DNA of 64,000 bases from positions 310,001 through 374,000 of the forward strand of contig CAJXKD010000001.1 of assembly GCA_913055735.1 (NCBI GenBank), written 5' to 3'. The position numbers and the translations under genes are program-made. Below, piece after piece: positions 47,059 to 56,338 of the stretch; the first letter of the stretch is position 1; the number at the start of each line of letters is the position of its first letter. Source of the DNA: an uncultured Rhodospirillales bacterium. Its GTDB lineage: Bacteria > Pseudomonadota > Alphaproteobacteria > Rhodospirillales > UBA2165. The notes below the pieces were generated by a model. That model made no database searches. It was not told the DNA's origin and worked only from the letters and a program-made list of their open reading frames with translations.

Positions 47059-48690
47059 TTAAACCTCGATGGGAGGCAGCGGCGGTTTGCCGCGAATAAT
47101 ATCGCTCGCCTTGTCGGCCATCATCATCACCGGCGCGTTGATGTTGCCGCCGACCAGATCTGGCATCACCGAGGCATCGATCACCCGGAGGCCCTCGATA
47201 CCCCGCACCCGAAAATCGAGATCGACCACCGACGCGTCGTCCGGGCCCATGCGGCAGGTGCCGACGGGATGATAGATGGTGCCCAGGTCCTGACGGACGA
47301 AGGCATCGATTTCGGCATCGGTCTTGACGTCCGGCCCGGGCAAAATCTCGGCGCCGCGCCAGGGATCGAAGGGCGCTTGGGAAATAACCTCGCGCATGAT
47401 TTTGACGCAATCGCGGAGCGCCTTGCGGTCGGTCTCCGTCGACAGGAAATTGTTGAGTACGCGCGCCTTGCGGAACGGATCGCTGGATGCGAGCCGGATC
47501 TCGCCCCGGCTCTCGGGACGCAACTGGCAGCCGCGAAAAGTGAACCCTTCGGGCGCGTGCGGTTTTATCACCGGGAACCACATATCGGCGCCGAAGCCGA
47601 GGGGCCGGAAGAAAAACTGCAAATCGGGAAGCTCGAACGCGGGATCGCTTTTCAAAAAGGCCGTCCCCGCACCGGGCGGGATCGCCGCGGGACCGGAACC
47701 AAAAAACCAGGCCCGCATCATGTTCACCGCCAGACGGTCGAACCGCAGCGCCTGGATATAATCGGTGGGCCGGGAAAAGGCGTATTCCACGTGCGTCCCC
47801 GGATGATCCTGCAGGTTCTGACCGACGCCCGCCCGATCGGCGACGATAGGGATGCCGTGTTCGACCAAATGGTCCGCGGGACCGACGCCTGACAACATGA
47901 GAAGGTGCGGCGAGTTATAGGCGCCACCGGACAGAATGATGTCGCGCTCGGCGCGCACTTGGTGCTCTTGACCGTTCTGCTTGAATGCCACCCCGATGGC
48001 GCGGGTCCCCTCGAAAATCACCCTCGCCACCAACGCCTCGGTACGCAGCGACACATTGGGCCGTTTGAGCGCGGGATGCAGGAACGCGCGCGCCGCTGAG
48101 TAACGCCGCCCGTGCGCAACATTGAATTGCTGCGAGGCAAAACCTTCCTGCCGGGCGCCGTTGAAGTCTTCGGTGACCGGATAGCCGGCCGCCTTGCCCG
48201 CCGCCAGATAGGCGCGGTGAAATTCATCGTCCGCGCGGGTGATGCGGGTGCGCAAAGAACCGCTGTCGCCGCGATAGGTGTCGCCGCCGCCGGCAAAATT
48301 CTCGAGACGTTTGAAATAGGGCAGCACCTCGGCATAGGACCAGCCGGTCAGCCCCATTTGCCGCCAGCGATCATAGTCGCCGCGATGGCCGCGCACATAG
48401 GCCATCATGTTGATGGAAGAAGACCCGCCCACCACCTTGCCGCGCGGATGCCAGATTTCTCGGTTGTCGGCATGGGGTTCGGGATCGGAAATATAATCCC
48501 AATTGTGCTTGGGGGAGCGCCATACCTTGCCGACACCCAAGGGCACGTGGATCAGCCAATCCTTGTCGGGTTTGCCCGCTTCGAGCACCAGAACGCGGAC
48601 ATCGGGGTCCTCGCTCAACCGGTTGGCCAGCACGCAGCCCGCCGAGCCGCCGCCGACGATGACGTAATCGAAAGACGCGATATCGTTCAC
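47059..48690 (-). CDS. GMC-family FAD oxidoreductase (choline/alcohol dehydrogenase-like)
   Basis: 543 aa. FAD-binding VIVGGGSAGCVLANRLSE at the N-terminus, GMC signature 1 (PRGKVVGGSSSINMMAYVRG), signature 2 (GAYNSPHLLMLSGVGPADHL) and the C-terminal catalytic His region YHPVGTCRMG. It oxidises an alcohol to an aldehyde; the substrate could be an aromatic, aliphatic or polyethylene-glycol-type alcohol, and choline is less likely without betaine genes. Confidence 0.92.
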   Translation of the reverse strand: MNDIASFDYVIVGGGSAGCVLANRLSEDPDVRVLVLEAGKPDKDWLIHVPLGVGKVWRSPKHNWDYISDPEPHADNREIWHPRGKVVGGSSSINMMAYVRGHRGDYDRWRQMGLTGWSYAEVLPYFKRLENFAGGGDTYRGDSGSLRTRITRADDEFHRAYLAAGKAAGYPVTEDFNGARQEGFASQQFNVAHGRRYSAARAFLHPALKRPNVSLRTEALVARVIFEGTRAIGVAFKQNGQEHQVRAERDIILSGGAYNSPHLLMLSGVGPADHLVEHGIPIVADRAGVGQNLQDHPGTHVEYAFSRPTDYIQALRFDRLAVNMMRAWFFGSGPAAIPPGAGTAFLKSDPAFELPDLQFFFRPLGFGADMWFPVIKPHAPEGFTFRGCQLRPESRGEIRLASSDPFRKARVLNNFLSTETDRKALRDCVKIMREVISQAPFDPWRGAEILPGPDVKTDAEIDAFVRQDLGTIYHPVGTCRMGPDDASVVDLDFRVRGIEGLRVIDASVMPDLVGGNINAPVMMMADKASDIIRGKPPLPPIEV

Positions 48691-48751
48691 GCCCAGCCCT
48701 CCCCAAAAATGCGGCGCGTGTCTTTTCCGCGCTCGTTTATTGTCGTTGCCG

Positions 48752-49591
48752 CTAGGCGGCGTCTTCGAGAACCAGCAATCCCATACCGGTCGTCATGGGC
48801 GCGTAATAGTTCCGGGCGCGCCGCGTGACATCATCCGCCATGGCACCGCGCATGACCAGCCACATGATGAGTTCGACCGCTTCGGCGCCCGCTTTTTCCA
48901 TCAATTCATGATGGGTCATGGCCTTAAGCTCGGCGGCATCACCCTCCAACTGATCCATGAACCAGTTGTCGAAATCGGGATTCATGTAGCCGAACCGCTC
49001 GCCGTGCAATTGATGGGACATGCCGCCGGTACCGAAGACCACGACCTTGAAATCGTCGTCATAACACGCGACCGCGCGGCGGATGGCTTGGCCCAGCTTG
49101 AAGCAACGCAGCGCCGTCGGCAGCGGATGCTGGATGACGTTGATCGCCAGCGGTACGAACGCCAGCGGCCAATCGGGCTCCTTCGGGAAGCACAGGTTCA
49201 TCGGCACGAGGAACCCATGCTCCATCTTCATTTCCTGACAGACGGTGAGATCGAACTCGTCCCAAATGAGTTGTTCGCACAGATGCCAGGAGAAATCGGC
49301 ATTGCCCGGCACCGGCGGCAAGGGTCTCATGCCGAAACCTTCGTCACCGATGGCGTATTGATCGGCCGCGCCCATGGCGAAGGTCGGATATTTATCGAAG
49401 AAGAAATCGCAGCCATGATCGTTATAGGCGATGATGGCAACGTCGGGCTTTTCCTCGGCGAGCCACTCCTTCACCGGTTCATAGGCATCGAACAGCGGTT
49501 TCCAGGCAGGGGTCTGTTGCTCGCCCTTGTCGTAGGCGACCCCGACGGACGGCACATGCGAGGTGCCGATCCCGGCGATAATCTTTCCCAT
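48752..49591 (-). CDS. ligB: Extradiol ring-cleavage dioxygenase, protocatechuate 4,5-dioxygenase beta (LigB-like)
   Basis: 279 aa class III extradiol dioxygenase. N-terminal IGTSHVPSVGVAYDKG and AYNDHGCDFFFDKYPTF contain His ligands for Fe(II); EHGFLVPMNL and VVVFGTGGMSHQLHGERFG complete the active site. It opens protocatechuate (or a relative such as gallate) between C4 and C5. It directly follows the alpha-subunit gene (adjacent stop and start). Confidence 0.9.
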   Translation of the reverse strand: MGKIIAGIGTSHVPSVGVAYDKGEQQTPAWKPLFDAYEPVKEWLAEEKPDVAIIAYNDHGCDFFFDKYPTFAMGAADQYAIGDEGFGMRPLPPVPGNADFSWHLCEQLIWDEFDLTVCQEMKMEHGFLVPMNLCFPKEPDWPLAFVPLAINVIQHPLPTALRCFKLGQAIRRAVACYDDDFKVVVFGTGGMSHQLHGERFGYMNPDFDNWFMDQLEGDAAELKAMTHHELMEKAGAEAVELIMWLVMRGAMADDVTRRARNYYAPMTTGMGLLVLEDAA

Positions 49592-49951
49592 TTAGGTGGC
49601 TCCGGAGACGTTGCGGGTTTTGAGGAACTCCTCGTAGGACAATCCCGCCTGCTTGGCCCCCAGCTTATAGAGGCTGTCGCCGAACACGGTGGTGATCTTG
49701 TAGAGGAAATAGATGTTGGCGCCCGTCTTGACCATGCCGAGCCAATCCCGGTCGCGGATCAGTTGCTTCTGTTCCTCGGAAAGGCCGAACCGGGCCATAT
49801 AGGCCTCTTCATCAGCCTTGAACTCCGCCCGCGTTTCATCAGACATGAGCGACGCGCCGAGCCGGTTGAAGGCATAGCCCCGCTGGCTCTTCCGGCCGTC
49901 GAAAACGTAGGTTCCTTCGATGGGTTTTGATGGATTTAGTTGTTGATGCAT
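49592..49951 (-). CDS. ligA: Protocatechuate 4,5-dioxygenase alpha subunit (LigA-like)
   Basis: 119 aa from ATG 49951 (AAAGGGA upstream). All-helical subunit with GTYVFDGRKSQRGYAFNRLG, the LigA signature, and YKLGAKQAGLSYEEF at the C-terminus. It covers the LigB active site in the heterotetramer. A longer frame to 50155 is unsupported. The LigA-LigB order is as in Sphingobium lig genes. Confidence 0.92.
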   Translation of the reverse strand: MHQQLNPSKPIEGTYVFDGRKSQRGYAFNRLGASLMSDETRAEFKADEEAYMARFGLSEEQKQLIRDRDWLGMVKTGANIYFLYKITTVFGDSLYKLGAKQAGLSYEEFLKTRNVSGAT

Positions 49952-50002
49952 GAGCGTCCCTTTATTAACGAATGGTAGAATATCACCGCAATTCGGCTCA
50001 GT

Positions 50003-50021
50003 CTGTCCAGACTGCGGACAG
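50003..50021. promoter_or_regulatory. CTGTCC/GGACAG inverted repeat upstream of ligA
   Basis: Exact 6-bp arms separated by 7 bp, about 55 bp before the ligA start. Candidate operator for an IclR- or LysR-type regulator of the lig genes, which is not encoded next to them. Confidence 0.4.
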
Positions 50022-50176
50022 CGCACCAACCAGGACCCGAGAATTGTAACAAGCCGGTTCCGCCCCACTAAGCGTAAGGAAACGCTTGATTCTTTGGGCC
50101 CGTTAAAGCGGCATGCAATTGTATGACAGGCCGATAATATACGCTTGGGTTGCAAAACCCCATTGCCCGCATATCA

Positions 50177-50197
50177 GGTACGCATAAAATGCATACC
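50177..50197. promoter_or_regulatory. Near-perfect dyad GGTACGCAT-AAA-ATGCATACC
   Basis: Nine-bp arms with one mismatch around AAA, in the divergent promoter region between ligA and the zinc-ribbon gene. Candidate protein-binding site. Confidence 0.45.
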
Positions 50198-50378
50198 CAA
50201 TTCACACCGGATTCGGCGTATAAACACCGGCTGTTGCCCGGGCGCAATTCATACGAAAAAAATTTCCGGGACTAACTGACAATTCGCTTATTAGGGGACG
50301 CGCGGCTTCAGGCCTCGGTCAGGGGAAGGTGTACTCCATACCGTTCCGCGCAAAAAGAACAATTGGAGGAGGATCAAT

Positions 50379-50549
50379 ATGTCGTCTCGCAGTGAGATGA
50401 ACAAGAAACCGCAAGCAGACAATCAGGACATCCGGACCCGCAAGTGTCTGATGTGCTCCAAGTCGTTTACCTCTCACCACATCGGTGAGCGGGTATGCCC
50501 TGATTGCAAAGGCACCTCCGCGTGGCGCCAGGCGGCGATCGCCATCTGA
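50379..50549 (+). CDS. 56-aa zinc-ribbon protein
   Basis: Very strong ribosome-binding site (GGAGGAGG, 6 bases before ATG). The peptide carries RKCLMCSKSF and RVCPDCKGTSAW, two CxxC pairs 17 residues apart that should bind one zinc ion, with a basic, Q-rich N-terminus and an Ala-rich end. Likely a small nucleic-acid- or protein-binding factor. A rho-independent terminator 36 bp later makes it a monocistronic unit. Confidence 0.82.
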   Translation: MSSRSEMNKKPQADNQDIRTRKCLMCSKSFTSHHIGERVCPDCKGTSAWRQAAIAI

Positions 50550-50584
50550 GCAGCCATGCCGGCCGACCATCGGCCAGTGCGTCC

Positions 50585-50613
50585 AAAACGGCTCGCGAAA
50601 GCGGGCCGTTTTT
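50585..50613 (+). terminator. Rho-independent terminator after the zinc-ribbon gene
   Basis: AAAACGGCTCGC, loop GAAA, GCGGGCCGTTTT: 12-bp stem with one G-U pair, ending in TTTTT. Confidence 0.88.
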
Positions 50614-50633
50614 GCGTTCAGACCCCAATTTCC

Positions 50634-51050
50634 CTATTGGCCAAGGCGGATAAAGGTCACCAAGACAGCAATCATCTGCGCCATATGGAGCAGCACGCTG
50701 ATCCGGTGAACCGCCCGGAATTTGGCCGTATCGCCCGCCTCTCGGGCCTTATTGGCCGCCGGCACCAGGAACCGTGCCGCGACCAGAAACAGAATCGCCA
50801 ACCCGAGCAAGGTGCCGATCTCCACCGAATAGGTCCCGCCCGGCATGAGCAGAACCGCCGGCACCACGCAGCAAACAGCCAGTAATCGGTGATAAACGGG
50901 GAAAACCTGCCGCAGGAATTGGGCTGCGTCTTCCCGCTCGCAGAAGCGGAAGACCATGGGCGTGAAAACAAAGGCGAAAAACGCCATCCCGCCGAAGATG
51001 GTGCCGGTCGCCACCAAGGCGCCAACGTGCAACGTGAACCAATCGAACAT
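50634..51050 (-). CDS. DUF4149-type four-helix membrane protein
   Basis: 138 aa from ATG 51050 (a GTG at 51113 would add 21 residues; neither start has a good ribosome-binding site). Four helices: LHVGALVATGTIFGGMAFFA, LLAVCCVVPAVLLM, LLGLAILFLVAARFLV and the C-terminal VLLHMAQMIAVLVTFI. This is the DUF4149/TMEM205-like layout. Function unknown. Confidence 0.8.
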   Translation of the reverse strand: MFDWFTLHVGALVATGTIFGGMAFFAFVFTPMVFRFCEREDAAQFLRQVFPVYHRLLAVCCVVPAVLLMPGGTYSVEIGTLLGLAILFLVAARFLVPAANKAREAGDTAKFRAVHRISVLLHMAQMIAVLVTFIRLGQ

Positions 51051-51248
51051 CCGCAAACAATAAGCGAGTTCCCGCGGAACGTCTCGCAGGATTTCCGGCC
51101 ACAACCGCCGCACCGGGAATAAATCGAGAAAAAATCCGCAGAATCTAGCCGTTTTTTCCGGGTCTTTTAGTTCCGGAACGGGTCCCCATATAGAACGTTA
51201 ACGATTTGGCGTGCACAAAACGCACGCTTCACAGTGGAGATGAGCGTC

Positions 51249-51404
51249 ATGCAACCTCAGACCCCCGTCATCGTTCCCTCGACCGCCCGCGCGTTGCCGC
51301 GGCGCCCGGTTTCCCAGCGCGCTAACCGTAAGGGTGCGCGGGTCCGTCAGACGGCGCATCCCGACCGCACCCCGGCCTGCCGCAAGGAAACGGCCCGGGC
51401 CTAA
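51249..51404 (+). CDS. Possible 51-aa basic peptide
   Basis: ATG 51249 has GGAG 9 bases upstream (a second ATG at 51240 is in frame). The product is rich in Arg, Pro and Ala (ALPRRPVSQRANRKGARVRQ) with one Cys. No family recognised. It fills the gap between two minus-strand genes; the arginine richness may simply reflect GC-rich DNA. Confidence 0.35.
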   Translation: MQPQTPVIVPSTARALPRRPVSQRANRKGARVRQTAHPDRTPACRKETARA

Positions 51405-51447
51405 AGCCCCTCGTCCCATATTAGAACGGCACTTTACTTATTTGCCC

Positions 51448-52656
<1,209 letters not shown>

Positions 52657-52676
52657 TTACTCAAATTGATCGCGCG

Positions 52677-53486
52677 TTACATCTCCCGCGCGAGTTTGTC
52701 GAAAAACCCCGAAACCGCTGCCGCCGTTTCCAGAGGGTCCGAGATCATCGGCCAATGGCCGGTGTCGGCATAACGCCGGTTGGCCAGATCGTGCGCCGCG
52801 ATGAATTTCTGGGTCTCTTCGGGTGTCGTCGCCGGCGCCCAGTAGTAGAGCGAGGGACACGCGAGTGTCAGATAGGCCTCACCCACGGCACCCGCATCGC
52901 TGATCCGCCGGACGTCACTGCCGAAGCGCCACATGGTGTCGGCATCCGCCTGTAGAACGCTGGTATAATAGCGGCGATAGGTCCGGGCATCCGTGTCCTC
53001 GTTCGCGCGCCGCCAGATGGCGTCAGTGAACACCTGCTTGAATTCCGCCGCCAGATCGTAATCCGCCGCCGAACCGGAAAAATAAGCGTCCGCCGGCGTG
53101 AGGTTGCCTTCGATGGACATCACCCCGAGCGTGCGATCCCGCAAACGTTCAGCCAACGCCACGGCAATCACCGCGCCCACCGAATGACCGATCAGACCGA
53201 TGGGCCGATCCGGGGTGACGTCATTGATCAGCGTCTCGAACAGATCGGTATAGGCATCGACGGACGAACAGGCCGCGTCAGGCGGGCTCACGCCGAACCC
53301 GGGAAGATCCGGCGCGAACAAACCGAAACGCGCAGCCACTTCACTATGCAGAAGCTCGCTGAACGCCAAGCTGGAATCGGCGAACCCGTGAAACATCCAG
53401 AGCGCCGGCGCTTTGCCGAAGCCCGCCTCGTCGACGGAGCGAACAAAGACGTTCTGCGGCGCCCCAATATTCACATGGATATTCAT
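52677..53486 (-). CDS. Alpha/beta-fold hydrolase
   Basis: 269 aa. Oxyanion region WMFHGFADSSLAFSELLHSE, nucleophile elbow LIGHSVGAVIAVALAERL (Ser), and C-terminal His in YADTGHWPMISDP. The layout resembles C-C hydrolases and lactonases of meta-cleavage pathways, but substrate is not predictable. It lies 50 bp after pobA's start side and 12 bp after the YCII-protein gene, within the catabolic cluster. Confidence 0.85.
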   Translation of the reverse strand: MNIHVNIGAPQNVFVRSVDEAGFGKAPALWMFHGFADSSLAFSELLHSEVAARFGLFAPDLPGFGVSPPDAACSSVDAYTDLFETLINDVTPDRPIGLIGHSVGAVIAVALAERLRDRTLGVMSIEGNLTPADAYFSGSAADYDLAAEFKQVFTDAIWRRANEDTDARTYRRYYTSVLQADADTMWRFGSDVRRISDAGAVGEAYLTLACPSLYYWAPATTPEETQKFIAAHDLANRRYADTGHWPMISDPLETAAAVSGFFDKLAREM

Positions 53487-53498
53487 GAAACCGCGGGA

Positions 53499-54125
53499 CT
53501 AGCTGTTAACGGGCGTGCCGGACGCGGTGAGGTTGCGCCGCCCCCCCATGGTCCAACGGTGCATCTCCGCCTTTTCGAACAGACCCGCCCGGTTGTAAGG
53601 CTCGTTGTCGAGGAACGCGCGGGCTTCGTCTTCAGAGGCAACCTCAAGGTAAAACAAGCTGCCAATCCAGTTGCCGTCGCGGTCGAGCATACCGCCCCGG
53701 CACACCGTGCGGTCGTCGAAAAGACGCAAATAGGCCTGATGCTCACCGCGGATTTCGGCGCGTTTCTCGAGAACGCCGTCCTTCGCCCGGCAGTAGAAAA
53801 AGAAGCGGGGCCAATCCGGCTTACTCTCGAACTCGAATTGAGTACGGTCCAAGCCATGATGGAAGCCGGTCAGGATGATCTCCTCGAACAAACCGTTGGC
53901 GGCAAACGGCTCGTCGTAGACGAAGCGCTCGGCGGCGTCCCAATCTTCCAGATCGACGATATGGGTGCTGCCGGTGGCAATAGAAATGTCATTGGAATCG
54001 AGGGTGGGCCCACGGGAAATCAAACGGTCATCGAACCGGTCCATATAGGCCCAATGTTCCTCAATCAGGCCCTTACGCTTCTCCCCGATGCCGGGCTTGT
54101 TGATGCCCCAAGTAAAGAAATACAT
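53499..54125 (-). CDS. Tandem YCII-like domain protein
   Basis: 208 aa from ATG 54125 (GGGACGGG upstream). Two similar ferredoxin-like halves: MYFFTWGINKPGIGEKRKGL with HWAYMDRFDDRLISRGPTL, and RFFFYCRAKDGVLEKRAEIR with HQAYLRLFDDRTVCRGGML. Each ends in a D/E-A-x-x-F-x-x-(E/N)EP(F/Y)...GLFE block. This is the YCII/muconolactone-isomerase-like fold, duplicated. It may act on a ring-cleavage lactone, but this is inferred from context only. Confidence 0.75.
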   Translation of the reverse strand: MYFFTWGINKPGIGEKRKGLIEEHWAYMDRFDDRLISRGPTLDSNDISIATGSTHIVDLEDWDAAERFVYDEPFAANGLFEEIILTGFHHGLDRTQFEFESKPDWPRFFFYCRAKDGVLEKRAEIRGEHQAYLRLFDDRTVCRGGMLDRDGNWIGSLFYLEVASEDEARAFLDNEPYNRAGLFEKAEMHRWTMGGRRNLTASGTPVNS

Positions 54126-54163
54126 CCCGTCCCCCCAATGATCTTCGTTGAATTCAATTCGGC

Positions 54164-55060
54164 CTATTCGCCGGCCAAAAGTTGGCAGCCAGCCGCGACG
54201 CATTCGGCGATGGCGAATTTGGTCTTGGGGCCGAACCTACCCGCTTCATCGCCAATGTCAAAGCCGTGTTCGGCCAGATAGGATTGATATCGTTGCAGCC
54301 GGTCCCGCCCCCCCATTTCGATGGCACGCTGATAGGCGGCAAAGGCTTCATCGGCACGTCCGGCCGCCACATAGGCCGCCGCGAGGGCGTTCTGGACCGC
54401 CGCTGAATCACGTACCTCGGCAGCCTTCCGCGCGAGATCGATGGCCTCGCCCGGACGCCGAAACGCCTTATCCTCCGCCGTCGCCAGCAACCACGCCTTG
54501 GAATATAGAAAGACCGGCTGTCCGGGGATCAGGCGGATTGCCCGATCGAGGCTTTCTTCCGCGTCGGCATACTGTTTCTTGAGGGCGAATGCTTGCGCGC
54601 GAAAGATATAGATCACGGCATCGCTCAAGGTCGCCGATTTGAAACCGCCGCCCTCCTTTTCGAGCTTCGCGATGTCTTCCAATACCGCGTCCGCGTTCTT
54701 CAGCCGAAGCGCAATCCGAATGCGGAGCTCCCGGAACGCCGGATTGTCGGACAGGAGTCCGATGGCCGCGGAAATATCGTCGAAGGCCAGGGCATAGCTT
54801 TTCAATCCGTGAAAGGCCGTCGCCCTGATCCACAGGGCCGTCGCCCTATTCAAATCGCTTTGATCGTTGTCCGCTTTGAGTACCGTATCCATGTCGGTCA
54901 CGGCATCGGACCAGCGCTGCTCCTGCAACGCTTTCATGCCCCGGTTGATCTCGCGCCCGGGCTGTTCGGCGCGAACCGGTTGCACGAAAAAACCGCCCCC
55001 TGCCCACAGTGCCGCCACGATCAATGAAAGGGCGAGACTGCGGGCCAGAAGCGGCTTCAT
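54164..55060 (-). CDS. Secreted TPR-repeat protein
   Basis: 298 aa. Signal peptide (LARSLALSLIVAALWAGGGF, cleavage near VRA-E). TPR-like helices follow throughout (QRWSDAVTDMDTVLKAD, QYADAEESLDRAIRLIPGQP, GRADEAFAAYQRAIEMGG), about six repeats. It ends with RYQSYLAEHGFDIGDEAGRF, a short peptidoglycan-binding-like tail (GFDIG.. also seen in Sel1/TPR proteins). Scaffold role in the periplasm; no specific function. Confidence 0.82.
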   Translation of the reverse strand: MKPLLARSLALSLIVAALWAGGGFFVQPVRAEQPGREINRGMKALQEQRWSDAVTDMDTVLKADNDQSDLNRATALWIRATAFHGLKSYALAFDDISAAIGLLSDNPAFRELRIRIALRLKNADAVLEDIAKLEKEGGGFKSATLSDAVIYIFRAQAFALKKQYADAEESLDRAIRLIPGQPVFLYSKAWLLATAEDKAFRRPGEAIDLARKAAEVRDSAAVQNALAAAYVAAGRADEAFAAYQRAIEMGGRDRLQRYQSYLAEHGFDIGDEAGRFGPKTKFAIAECVAAGCQLLAGE

Positions 55061-55078
55061 CTTTGTTGAATGCCCCGG

Positions 55079-55696
55079 CTACTTCTTGAGCAAAGAAGGA
55101 TCGTGGAGCGTCGTGTCCTGCCCCACCGGCGCGTTCTCGACGGCATCCTCAATGGAGAACACTTCGACCCATTCCTCCGGCGGGCGTGCATTCTCGTGCG
55201 GCCCCAACTGATCGAGGCCCCAGAAAATCTCAAGCGAGTGGTTATCCGGGTCACGGAATTCCACCGCCACCTGAACGCCCGCCCGGCGGCGGCCCTCGAA
55301 ATCGATCTGAACATTGTGCTTCTTGAGGTGGTCCCGCGCCTTCAACACTTCGTCGATGGTGTCGACCTCGAACGCCATATGGTGCAGTTCAACGTTCTCG
55401 GCTTTTTTCTTGCCCTGCCCGACCAACGCCACGCCGTGGTGATCGTTGTTGCAGCGCATGAACACCATGCGGCCCGGCATCATGCTTTCGGGGTAAACGT
55501 CCGACACACGGAAGCCCAACACCTTGGTATAGAACTCCACGGACTTTTCCAGGTCCTGCACGATCAGCACGACATGGCCGATTTTGGTGATATTGAACGG
55601 AAGGTCTTCAGGGGTTTCCGCGTTTTTGAGCGCCACGATGTCCGGTCGCTCAAGGGCCTCGTAGTCGACAATACCTCGGGCCATTCGTTCCTCCAT
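55079..55696 (-). CDS. VOC-superfamily protein (extradiol dioxygenase/glyoxalase-like)
   Basis: 205 aa. Two beta-alpha-beta-beta-beta modules: IGHVVLIVQDLEKSVEFYTK with first His ligand, LHHMAFEVDTIDEV with the second, and VEFRDPDNHSLEIFWGLDQL with Glu as third metal ligand. This is the catechol 2,3-dioxygenase/bleomycin-resistance layout. Within this aromatic gene region a ring-cleavage or isomerase role is plausible. Divergent from the marR gene, sharing its promoter region. Confidence 0.85.
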   Translation of the reverse strand: MEERMARGIVDYEALERPDIVALKNAETPEDLPFNITKIGHVVLIVQDLEKSVEFYTKVLGFRVSDVYPESMMPGRMVFMRCNNDHHGVALVGQGKKKAENVELHHMAFEVDTIDEVLKARDHLKKHNVQIDFEGRRRAGVQVAVEFRDPDNHSLEIFWGLDQLGPHENARPPEEWVEVFSIEDAVENAPVGQDTTLHDPSLLKK

Positions 55697-55725
55697 TTGA
55701 ATACGGCGTCCTGCGCCGCGGCATA

Positions 55726-55777
55726 GGTTGATTCCTGGGGTTGATTCCTGGGGTTGCTTCCTGGGGTTGCTTCCCGG
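55726..55777. repeat. 13-bp tandem repeat, four units
   Basis: GGTTGATTCCTGG twice, then GGTTGCTTCCTGG and GGTTGCTTCCCGG, in the divergent promoter region between the VOC gene and marR. Gradual drift across units suggests slippage origin. Confidence 0.85.
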
Positions 55778-55813
55778 TTCACCAAGGATAGCGTTGTTTA
55801 CAGGATGATATTT

Positions 55814-55827
55814 GTTATATGTATAAC
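55814..55827. promoter_or_regulatory. GTTATA-TG-TATAAC palindrome, candidate MarR operator
   Basis: Exact 6-bp arms with a 2-bp centre, 33 bp before the marR start in AT-rich DNA. Size and position match MarR-family operators; it would control both marR and the divergent VOC gene. Confidence 0.6.
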
Positions 55828-55860
55828 TAACGCCTCCAGACGGTCAATATAGGACGTTAG

Positions 55861-56334
55861 ATGGCATCCGCCGACGATCGTACAAAGGCGCGCCGTGCGC
55901 CTGCAAACCAGCCCTCATTGGAGGGCTACCGCATCGACGACCAGATCGGCCACCAACTGCGGCGGGCCTATCAGGCGGCGAGCGCGCATTTGGCGGCCCG
56001 CATTAAACCCTTCGACCTGACCCCACAGCAATTCGCCACCCTGGCCAAATTGTGGGAACGAGGCCCATTGCCCCAGAGCCAACTGGGCCGCGAAGTCGAT
56101 ACACCACGTGCCAATATCCATATCATGATCGACCGCCTGCGCAAGCGGGGTCTGGTGACGACGGCACGGGACAAGGCGGACCGCCGGGTGGTTCACGTTG
56201 CGCTCACATCGCAAGGTCATGCGCTGATCGAAAATCTGATTCCTTTGGATATGGCCGCAACTACCGACGCCTCGGCGACACTCACGCCAAGCGAGGCGCG
56301 CACGCTTGCCAAACTGCTCGCGAAACTGACGTAG
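55861..56334 (+). CDS. MarR-family transcriptional regulator
   Basis: 157 aa. Winged HTH with QFATLAKLWERGPLPQSQLG, recognition helix RANIHIMIDRLRKRGLV and wing RDKADRRVVHVAL. MarR regulators often answer aromatic acids, fitting control of the neighbouring ring-cleavage genes. ATG 55861 follows the promoter palindrome closely with little leader; no clear Shine-Dalgarno (AGGACGTTAG). Confidence 0.92.
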   Translation: MASADDRTKARRAPANQPSLEGYRIDDQIGHQLRRAYQAASAHLAARIKPFDLTPQQFATLAKLWERGPLPQSQLGREVDTPRANIHIMIDRLRKRGLVTTARDKADRRVVHVALTSQGHALIENLIPLDMAATTDASATLTPSEARTLAKLLAKLT

Positions 56335-56338
56335 GTTT

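Larger units (their letters stand above)
49952..50378. other. 427-bp intergenic region upstream of ligAB and the zinc-ribbon gene
   Basis: No gene is visible. It holds divergent promoters and two inverted repeats listed separately (50003-50021 and 50177-50197). The DNA is AT-richer than the surroundings around 50150-50300. Confidence 0.6.

Noticed and set aside
49952..50155. Longer LigA starting at 50155
   Set aside because: The extra 68 residues resemble no LigA and cross the promoter dyad; ATG 49951 has a good ribosome-binding site.
55726..55777. Repeat array considered as CRISPR
   Set aside because: Units are 13 bp and directly adjacent, with no spacers and no cas genes in the window.
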